DNA from: Pseudomonadota bacterium
GTDB taxonomy: Bacteria > Pseudomonadota > Alphaproteobacteria > Rhizobiales > Xanthobacteraceae
DNA length: 17,805 nucleotides
Assembly (NCBI GenBank): GCA_023442085.1
Contig: JAEZMT010000159.1
Location: 1-17,805 of the forward strand
Direction: 5' to 3'
In this document: piece by piece, positions 1 to 5,800 of the stretch
How positions within the stretch are numbered: position 1 is the stretch's first letter
Layout: every line of letters begins with the position of its first letter
Notes under the pieces: generated by a model
The model's input: only the letters and a program-made list of their open reading frames with translations
Database searches by the model: none
What the model was told of the DNA's origin: nothing
Position numbers and translations under genes: made by a program

Positions 1-2600
1 ACGACACCGATTGGGACGGCGAGGCCTACATCACCGTCGCCGGCCAGAATTCCAACAATTCCGTCCGCGTCACCGACGACTTCCTGCGCGCGGTCGAGGC
101 CGACGCGGACTGGAACCTCATCCGCCGCACCGACGGCAAGGTGGCGAAGACCGTCAAGGCCCGCGACCTGTGGGAGAAGATCGGCTCGGCCGCGTGGCAC
201 TGCGCGGACCCCGGCATCCAGTTCCACACCGCGGTGAACGACTGGCACACCTGCCCGGCGGCCGGCGAGATCCGCGCCTCTAACCCGTGCTCGGAATACA
301 TGTTCCTCGACGACACCGCTTGCAACCTCGCCTCGCTGAACCTGCTGCAGTTCCGCGACGCGGAGAAGCGGTTCGACGTGGACAGCTATGAGCACGCGGT
401 GCGGCTATGGACCGTGGTGCTGGAAATCTCGGTGCTGATGGCGCAGTTCCCCTCGCGCCGCATCGCCGAGCTGTCCTACGAATACCGCACGCTGGGCCTC
501 GGCTACGCCAATATCGGCGGCCTGCTCATGTCGAGCGGCATCCCCTATGACTCGGCCCAGGGACGCGCCATCTGCGGTGCGCTCTCCGCCATCATGACCG
601 GCGTCTGCTACGCCACCTCCGCCGAGATGGCGAAGGAGCTGGGCACGTTCTCGGCCTATTCGGCCAATGCCCAGTCCATGCTGCGGGTGATCCGCAACCA
701 CCGCCGCGCCGCCCACGGCATCGCCGAGGGCTATGAGGGCCTCTCCATCGCCCCCGTGCCGCTCGATCACCTCTCCTGCCCGGACACCCGCCTCGTCGCC
801 CGCGCCACCGCGGCCTGGGACAAGGCGCTGGAGCTCGGCGAGAAGCACGGCTACCGCAACGCCCAGGTCTCGGTGATCGCCCCCACCGGCACCATCGGCC
901 TGGTGATGGACTGCGACACCACCGGCATCGAGCCCGACTTCGCGCTGGTGAAGTTCAAGAAGTTGGCCGGCGGCGGCTACTTCAAGATCATCAACCGCGC
1001 CGTGCCCGAGGCGCTGCGGACCCTCGGCTACAAGGAAGCCGAGATCGCCGAGATCGAGGCCTATGCGGTGGGCCACGGCTCGCTCGCCAACGCGCCGGCC
1101 ATCAACCATGGCTCGCTGCGCGCCAAGGGCTTCGATGATGCGGCCATCGCCAAGGCCGAGGCCGCGGTGAAGACGGCCTTTGACATCAAGTTCGCCTTCA
1201 ACCGCTGGACCTTCGGCGAGGAATTCCTCGCCAGCGCCCTGAAGGTGCCGGCCGCCCAGCTCGCCGATCCGAAGTTCGACCTGCTCGCCTTCCTCGGCTT
1301 CTCCAAGGCTGACATTGATGCCGCGAACGTGCACGTCTGCGGGGCGATGACGCTGGAAGGCGCGCCTTTCCTGAAGCCGCAGCATCTGCCGGTGTTCGAC
1401 TGCGCCTCCCCGTGCGGCCGCATCGGCAAGCGCTATCTCTCGGTGGAGAGCCACATCCGCATGATGGCGGCGGCGCAGCCCTTCATCACGGGTGCCATCT
1501 CCAAGACCATCAACATGCCCAACGACGCCAGCGTCGAGGATTGCAAGGCGGCCTACCTTCTGTCCTGGCGCCTCGCGCTGAAGGCGAACGCGCTCTATCG
1601 CGACGGCTCCAAGCTCTCCCAGCCGCTGAACGCCCAACTGGTGGCGGACGACGAGGAGGAGGACGACGCGCTGGAGGCCGTGCTCGCCCAGCCCAACGCG
1701 GCCCGCACCGCGTCGGTCACCGAGAAGATCGTCGAGCGGGTGGTGGAGCGCATCGTCGAGCACCGCGTGCGCGAGCGCGAGAAGATGCCCGACCGCCGCA
1801 AGGGCTACACCCAGAAGGCGGTGGTGGGCGGCCACAAGGTCTATCTGCGTACCGGCGAATATGATGACGGCCGCCTCGGCGAGATCTTCATCGACATGCA
1901 CAAGGAGGGCGCGGCGCTCCGCTCGCTCCTCAACAACTTCGCCATCGCCATCTCGCTCGGCCTCCAGTACGGCGTGCCGCTCGAGGAGTATGTGGACGCC
2001 TTCACCTTCACCCGCTTCGAGCCCGCCGGCCCGGTGCAGGGCAACGACACCATCAAGTACGCCACCTCCATGCTGGACTACGTGTTCCGCGAGCTGGCGG
2101 TGAGCTATCTCGGCCGCAACGACCTCGGCCACGTGGACCTCTCCGAGACCGGCTTCGATGCCCTCGGCAAGGGCGTGGATGAGGGCAAGGCGCCGAACCC
2201 CTCGGCCCGCGTCGTCTCCAAGGGCCTCGTGCGCGGCAAGACGGTGAACCTGCTGGTGCCCCAGCCGGTCGTCGCCACCGAGCCGCGCGCCGGCACCGAC
2301 AACGTGACGGTGCTCCGCGCGTCCGGCACCCAGACCGTGGGCGCCACCGCGCTGAAGACCGACCCGGCCGAGCTCGCCGAGGCCTCCCCCGAGGTGGAGC
2401 ACCTCGAGGCGGCGGTGGAGAGCCTGATGGAGAAGTCGCTCCCCTGGTCTGCCTCCGCCCGCAAGGCAGAGGCCCGCGCCGAGGCCAAGGCCAAGGGCTA
2501 TGAGGGCGAAGCCTGCCCCGAGTGCATGAACTTCACCATGGTGCGTAACGGCACCTGCCTGAAGTGCGACACCTGCGGCGGGACCACCGGCTGCAGCTGA
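1..2600 (+). CDS. nrdJ: Vitamin B12-dependent (class II) ribonucleotide reductase, 5'-truncated
   Basis: Reduces ribonucleotides to deoxyribonucleotides in the cytoplasm with adenosylcobalamin as radical generator, so it works with or without oxygen. The window holds the last 865 residues (first full codon at base 3); the N-terminus lies upstream. Near the start is the NSNNSVRV segment. The active-site N-x-C-x-E motif is seen as NPCSE (visible residues N94, C96, E98), followed by CNLAS (C107), which supplies the partner redox cysteine, and by APTGTIG. A charged, valine/arginine-rich linker around residues 560-600 leads to a TSCPD-type C-terminal domain. The protein ends in a cysteine-rich tail (CPEC...CLKCDTCGGTTGC), as in alphaproteobacterial NrdJ, which is about 1200 residues long. 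The GTG at 141 is internal and not the true start. The stop is TGA at 2598-2600. No frame break is visible. Confidence 0.97.
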   Translation, partial: DTDWDGEAYITVAGQNSNNSVRVTDDFLRAVEADADWNLIRRTDGKVAKTVKARDLWEKIGSAAWHCADPGIQFHTAVNDWHTCPAAGEIRASNPCSEYMFLDDTACNLASLNLLQFRDAEKRFDVDSYEHAVRLWTVVLEISVLMAQFPSRRIAELSYEYRTLGLGYANIGGLLMSSGIPYDSAQGRAICGALSAIMTGVCYATSAEMAKELGTFSAYSANAQSMLRVIRNHRRAAHGIAEGYEGLSIAPVPLDHLSCPDTRLVARATAAWDKALELGEKHGYRNAQVSVIAPTGTIGLVMDCDTTGIEPDFALVKFKKLAGGGYFKIINRAVPEALRTLGYKEAEIAEIEAYAVGHGSLANAPAINHGSLRAKGFDDAAIAKAEAAVKTAFDIKFAFNRWTFGEEFLASALKVPAAQLADPKFDLLAFLGFSKADIDAANVHVCGAMTLEGAPFLKPQHLPVFDCASPCGRIGKRYLSVESHIRMMAAAQPFITGAISKTINMPNDASVEDCKAAYLLSWRLALKANALYRDGSKLSQPLNAQLVADDEEEDDALEAVLAQPNAARTASVTEKIVERVVERIVEHRVREREKMPDRRKGYTQKAVVGGHKVYLRTGEYDDGRLGEIFIDMHKEGAALRSLLNNFAIAISLGLQYGVPLEEYVDAFTFTRFEPAGPVQGNDTIKYATSMLDYVFRELAVSYLGRNDLGHVDLSETGFDALGKGVDEGKAPNPSARVVSKGLVRGKTVNLLVPQPVVATEPRAGTDNVTVLRASGTQTVGATALKTDPAELAEASPEVEHLEAAVESLMEKSLPWSASARKAEARAEAKAKGYEGEACPECMNFTMVRNGTCLKCDTCGGTTGCS

Positions 2601-2610
2601 GGCCAAGAGC

Positions 2611-2636
2611 TAGGGAGCGCAGCAATGCGCTCCCTA
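2611..2636 (+). terminator. Hairpin just downstream of nrdJ
   Basis: A perfect 11-bp stem (arms 2611-2621 and 2626-2636) closed by a GCAA tetraloop starts 10 bases after the nrdJ stop. GNRA loops stabilise RNA hairpins. No T-tract follows on the + strand, so it may protect the mRNA 3' end or act with Rho rather than being a classical intrinsic terminator. Confidence 0.5.
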
Positions 2637-2696
2637 ATCCATATGCGAACATACAATGAACGCGTTTCTTGAGCGTCTTGTGCAGCAAGATGCTCC

Positions 2697-2731
2697 CAAA
2701 AGAAAAAGGCCGAGACTGCCGTCTCGGCCTT
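2697..2731 (-). terminator. Intrinsic terminator facing the minus strand, no clear gene attached
   Basis: Perfect 11-bp stem (arms 2706-2716 and 2721-2731) with a 4-base loop. Read on the minus strand the stem is followed by TTTTTCTTTT, a textbook U-tract. On the + strand there is no T-run after it, so its direction is clear. It should end a minus-strand transcript that begins above about 2731. However, all three minus frames stay open straight through the hairpin, and no convincing minus-strand gene ends before it. The transcript could be a small RNA or the remains of a gene. Confidence 0.65.
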
Positions 2732-2871
2732 CCACCCGCGAAGCACCAGCCAAGGTATTGGCGGGCGACGAACGTCGGCTGAAGCCTCTGTCCGCTGCTG
2801 ACACTCCGGACAATAGAGATTCTGCCGTTGGAGTCGAGCGGAGCCTTGGCGATTTCTGTGAGTGGTAGGCC

Positions 2872-3111
2872 ATGACAAACAGAACCGTCTATCAGCGTCC
2901 CGATGGAAGCTGGGCAAATAAAAGCAATGATGCCAGCCGGCCTCGTAGTGTGCATTCGACACAGCGCGAAGCTCAAGACAGCGCTCGTCGAATTCTCCAC
3001 AATCAAGGTGGGGGTGAGCTGACTACAATGGGCGTAAACGGACTTATCCGAAGCAAGGATACCATCGCGCCAGGAAATGATCCCTGTCCTCCCCGCGATA
3101 AGGAACACTAA
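2872..3111 (+). CDS. Small DUF2188-family protein
   Basis: 79 residues. Recognised as DUF2188 from the family pattern: an N-terminal 'R-x-DGSWANK' strand, the 'SVHSTQREAQDSARRI' helix, 'NQGGGEL', 'G-x-NGLIRSKDT', and the closing 'GNDPCPPRD'. DUF2188 proteins are short, soluble and of unknown function, often encoded alone or in accessory patches. The ATG at 2872 puts the DGSW motif at the usual place near the N-terminus; the upstream Shine-Dalgarno match is weak (GAGTGG). By hand count about half of its codons end in G or C, against a great majority in nrdJ and the other neighbours, which suggests horizontal acquisition. A strong terminator follows at 3155. Function cannot be inferred. Confidence 0.9.
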   Translation: MTNRTVYQRPDGSWANKSNDASRPRSVHSTQREAQDSARRILHNQGGGELTTMGVNGLIRSKDTIAPGNDPCPPRDKEH

Positions 3112-3154
3112 CTGCCGCCGCCGTTATGATGCGGCTGGGCGTTTATGATAAGCG

Positions 3155-3184
3155 AATGCCCGGGACTTCGGTCCTGGGCATTTT
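3155..3184 (+). terminator. Intrinsic terminator of the DUF2188 gene
   Basis: 12-bp stem (arms 3155-3166 and 3171-3182, one G-U pair) with the extra-stable C(UUCG)G tetraloop, ending in TTTT on the + strand. It lies 43 bases after the DUF2188 stop. Confidence 0.85.
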
Positions 3185-3264
3185 CGAGTGTTGAGAGCAT
3201 TCACCGCCGCGGGGCTGACCGTGATCGATCCTTGGACTTTCGCCCGAAACCCATAGCCCCGGCA

Positions 3265-3289
3265 GACGGAGGCGGGGCAGCCCTCCGTC
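3265..3289 (-). terminator. Hairpin downstream of the 179-residue gene
   Basis: 8-bp perfect stem (3265-3272 with 3282-3289), 9-base loop, beginning 16 bases past the stop of the minus-strand gene at 3306. No U-tract follows in the minus direction, so it is at best a weak terminator or an mRNA-stabilising 3' structure. Confidence 0.4.
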
Positions 3290-3305
3290 GCCGCAAAGCG
3301 CCCTG

Positions 3306-3845
3306 TCAGGCGGCGTTCTTGATGGCGAGGCCGTCCGCGTAGGACACTTCCTTGTAATTCGAGACTTCGTCGTACTTCAGCCCCACGTCGGCGAGGGCGT
3401 CGAGCTTGGCGGCGGTGTCGAACTTCTTGAGCTTCACCTTGTCCACGTAGAAGGTGTCGATCAGTTCGTTGTAGACCGACGTTTCGTCGATGAAGATGGC
3501 GAAGATCTTCACGTCGCCGAAGCGGATCAGCAGGCGGTTGCCCTGCGGCAGGTCCGCGATATAGACGAAATACTTGCCGTCGCCATCGAGGGCGGCACCG
3601 AGGCTCTCCACCAGCTTGGGCAGGTCCTCGTAGCTGGTGATGGAGCCGGCGAGGAAGCCGATGGCGGACTTGCCGTCTTCGCTGACCGAGAACACCTCCT
3701 TCAGCACCGTCTCCGGGCCGTCATAGGAAATCTCGCCGCGGAAGCCGAAGCGGCCGGCCACGTGGGTGTCGGCGTTCAGCGTCGGCTTCAGGAGCCGGCC
3801 CTCGGTGCTCAGCTTGGCAAAGGGCGTGTCAGCAACAGCGGTCAT
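3306..3845 (-). CDS. Conserved-looking hypothetical protein, 179 residues, no cysteine or tryptophan
   Basis: Not recognised. The ATG at 3845 was chosen because AAGGA lies just upstream at good spacing and the residues before it look like translated non-coding sequence. The protein is soluble: no signal peptide, no membrane segment, no cysteines, no tryptophans, one histidine. It has alternating hydrophobic/charged strands in the middle ('GKYFVYIADLPQGNRLLIRFGDVKIFAIFI') and a lysine-rich segment ('DKVKLKKFD') before the C-terminus, consistent with an alpha/beta or beta-rich fold. Codon bias matches the core genes, which supports real coding. It lies 156 bases downstream of, and in the same direction as, a Rieske protein gene, so the two may be co-transcribed; a functional link is inference. 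Confidence 0.85.
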   Translation of the reverse strand: MTAVADTPFAKLSTEGRLLKPTLNADTHVAGRFGFRGEISYDGPETVLKEVFSVSEDGKSAIGFLAGSITSYEDLPKLVESLGAALDGDGKYFVYIADLPQGNRLLIRFGDVKIFAIFIDETSVYNELIDTFYVDKVKLKKFDTAAKLDALADVGLKYDEVSNYKEVSYADGLAIKNAA

Positions 3846-4001
3846 GAAAAGGATCCTTGGGTGAGGTCGTGACGGGCCTGCCCTTATGGGCCTGCCCCGG
3901 GAACCCCGTGTGCGCCGGCCATGGAGGCCGGACCGGGCACGGGGCCCCGGTCTGCCGTGCCCTTTCGGACACGACCTCATGTCCAGCGGAGGCGATGCGC
4001 C
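3846..4001 (-). other. Structured spacer between the Rieske gene and the 179-residue gene
   Basis: 156 non-coding bases rich in inverted repeats. A 10-bp outer pair (3862-3871 with 3970-3979) encloses a 6-bp hairpin (3915-3920 with 3926-3931) and an 8-bp hairpin (3935-3942 with 3955-3962). The decamer GGGCCTGCCC also occurs twice nearby (around 3874-3883 and 3888-3897). It could set relative mRNA stability of the two genes or act as an attenuator. The repeats are seen directly; the role is inference. Confidence 0.5.
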
Positions 4002-4430
4002 TCAATCGCCGGTAATCAATACCTCGGGCATCTCGTTGGGATCCTCCACGTCCAGACCGTCCTCCTCGGCGAGGGGGACGTCGACGAGGCAGACGTCGCC
4101 GTCATCGATGACGATCTCGATGGGGGTGAGGGACTTGCCCTTGCAAGGGCCGATGAAGCAGAGACCGGTATCGGGATCGAACTTCGCCTGGTGACGCCCG
4201 CAGGCGAGGAAATTGGCCTCGCGGTCCAGGAACTCGCCCGGATAGGCGTCGAGCCGCTTGCCCTCGTGCGGGCAAGCATTCTCATAAGCATGAAAGCTGT
4301 TGCCGCGGCGGAGGATGAAGATCGGCCACGCCTTCTTGTTGCCGTCCTCATCGAGCCGCGCGAGCACGAAGCCGCGGGCGTCGCCATCCTGAATCTCGTA
4401 GGTGGCGCAGACGGCGAAGAGTTCGGTCAT
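4002..4430 (-). CDS. Small Rieske [2Fe-2S] protein
   Basis: 142 residues, a stand-alone Rieske domain of the COG2146 ferredoxin-like type. Cluster ligands are visible as C53-P-H55 and C77-G-R-H80, the CxH...CxxH pattern. The following 'TGLCFIGPCKGKSLTPI' is the usual third loop; it carries two further cysteines (C91, C96). No signal peptide or membrane anchor, so it is cytoplasmic and unlike the cytochrome bc1 Rieske subunit. The C-terminus is strongly acidic ('LAEEDGLDVEDPNEMPE'), which would suit docking to a basic partner. The ATG at 4430 is preceded by GGAAG at 8 bases. No oxygenase or reductase gene is nearby to name an electron partner; the 179-residue gene downstream is the only candidate in sight. 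It probably carries electrons, but the process is unknown. Confidence 0.93.
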   Translation of the reverse strand: MTELFAVCATYEIQDGDARGFVLARLDEDGNKKAWPIFILRRGNSFHAYENACPHEGKRLDAYPGEFLDREANFLACGRHQAKFDPDTGLCFIGPCKGKSLTPIEIVIDDGDVCLVDVPLAEEDGLDVEDPNEMPEVLITGD

Positions 4431-4480
4431 GAAACAGGCTTCCGGGTCCGGAGGGACCGGGAAGCGTGTAGCAAGAAGCA

Positions 4481-4499
4481 GGCCGCCGCCGTGGCGGCC
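4481..4499 (-). terminator. Hairpin downstream of prfB
   Basis: Perfect 7-bp GC stem (4481-4487 with 4493-4499), 5-base loop, between the prfB stop at 4572 and the Rieske start at 4430. In the minus direction it is followed by a weak T-rich stretch (TGCTTCTTGC). Possible terminator of prfB, or partial readthrough into the Rieske gene. Confidence 0.4.
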
Positions 4500-4571
4500 C
4501 GAATGTCGCGTCTCCGACACAGCCGGCATTGGCTCGGAAGACCGGCGCGCGGCCGGATGGCCTCCGAAAGA

Positions 4572-5702
4572 TCAGTCCACGTCGTCGACGCTCTCCGGAC
4601 CGCCGCCATAGGCGCGCTGGGCGAGGGCGGCTTGCATGAACGGGTCGAGATCCCCGTCCAGCACTTCCTGCGGCGTGCCGGAGGTGACGCCGGTGCGCAG
4701 GTCCTTCACCAGTTGGTAGGGCTGCAGCACGTAGGAGCGGATCTGGTGGCCCCAGCCGATGTCGGTCTTGGCCGCCTGTTCGGCCATGGCCTCCGCCTCG
4801 CGCTTCTTCAGCTCGAGGTCGTAAAGCTTGGCGCGCAGCATGTTCCAGGCGGTGGCGCGGTTCTTGTGCTGGGAGCGGTCGCCCTCGCTCACCACGGCGA
4901 TGCCGGTGGGAATGTGGGTGAGGCGCACCGCCGACTCGGTCTTGTTCACGTGCTGGCCGCCGGCGCCGCCGGAGCGCATGGTGTCGACCCGCACATCGGC
5001 TTCCTTGATGTCCACCACGATGCGGTCATCCACCACGGGATAGACATCCACCGAGGCGAAGGAGGTCTGCCGCCGCGCGTTGGAATCGAACGGGGAGATG
5101 CGTACGAGGCGGTGGACACCGGCCTCCGTCTTCAGCCAGCCGTAGGCGTTGTGCCCCTTCACCTGGATGGTGGCGGACTTCAGGCCGGCCTGCTCGCCCT
5201 GGCTCTCGTCCATCAACTCCACCTTGAAGCCGTGGCGCTCGCACCAGCGGCGATACATGCGCAGAAGCATCTCCGCCCAGTCCTGGCTGTCGGTGCCTCC
5301 CGCGCCGGCGTGGACTTCGAGATAGGTGTCGTTGGAATCGGCCTCGCCCGAGAGCAGCGCCTCCAACTCGCGACGGGCCAGTTCCGCCTTCAGACCGTCG
5401 AGGGCTCCAGCGGCCTCGGAAATCACGCCCTCGTCGCCTTCCGATTCACCGAGATCGATCAGCTCGATGTTGTCGGCCAAGTCGCGCTCCACCCGGTCGA
5501 TGGCGCCGAGGCCATCCTCCAGGCTGGTGCGCTCCTGCATCAGCTTCTGCGCCCGCTCAGGATCGTCCCAGAGCTTGGGGTCCTCCACGATGGCATTCAG
5601 CTCCGCGAGACGACGGCGCGAGCGATCCACGTCGAGGTGGGACCGCAACAGGTCGAGGGAGGCTTTGATCTCTTCGACTTTTGCGGCGAGTTCCGCGCGC
5701 AT
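4572..5702 (-). CDS. prfB: Peptide chain release factor 2
   Basis: 376 residues, full length. Recognises UGA and UAA stop codons and triggers peptide release on the ribosome. Codon-recognition tripeptide SPF is at 203-205, distinguishing RF2 from RF1 (PxT). The catalytic GGQ is at 248-250 in 'SGGAGGQHVNKTESAVR'. The N-terminal helical domain contains 'LWDDPERAQKLMQER', the usual RF2 pattern. The ATG at 5702 has GGAGAAAG upstream. The programmed +1 frameshift site found in many prfB genes is absent: at the equivalent place L23-D24 is encoded in frame as CTC GAC, with no UGA. It is downstream of and co-directional with a c-di-GMP gene, 98 bases away, and ultimately mrcA. Confidence 0.97.
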   Translation of the reverse strand: MRAELAAKVEEIKASLDLLRSHLDVDRSRRRLAELNAIVEDPKLWDDPERAQKLMQERTSLEDGLGAIDRVERDLADNIELIDLGESEGDEGVISEAAGALDGLKAELARRELEALLSGEADSNDTYLEVHAGAGGTDSQDWAEMLLRMYRRWCERHGFKVELMDESQGEQAGLKSATIQVKGHNAYGWLKTEAGVHRLVRISPFDSNARRQTSFASVDVYPVVDDRIVVDIKEADVRVDTMRSGGAGGQHVNKTESAVRLTHIPTGIAVVSEGDRSQHKNRATAWNMLRAKLYDLELKKREAEAMAEQAAKTDIGWGHQIRSYVLQPYQLVKDLRTGVTSGTPQEVLDGDLDPFMQAALAQRAYGGGPESVDDVD

Positions 5703-5800
5703 GGCTCATCTTTCTCCGGCTGAGGGCCGCGGAAAATAGCGGCGGGGCGCGCGGGTGTAAACGCCGGGCCGGCGGATGGGTGGGTGTGGGGCGGAAAGCT

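Noticed and set aside
405..2606. Open frame of 733 codons antisense to nrdJ
   Set aside because: Low-complexity His/Ala/Gly/Leu translation typical of the shadow of a high-GC gene; nrdJ is certain on the other strand.
2656..2868. 70-codon + strand frame ending 3 bases before the DUF2188 start
   Set aside because: No family resemblance, no clear ribosome-binding site, and it contains the strong minus-facing terminator hairpin. It could be a leader peptide but nothing supports it beyond position.
2498..3108. Minus-strand open frames across the nrdJ end and the DUF2188 gene
   Set aside because: They run through the terminator and into nrdJ or are antisense to DUF2188; only short fragments look protein-like, reported as a finding instead.
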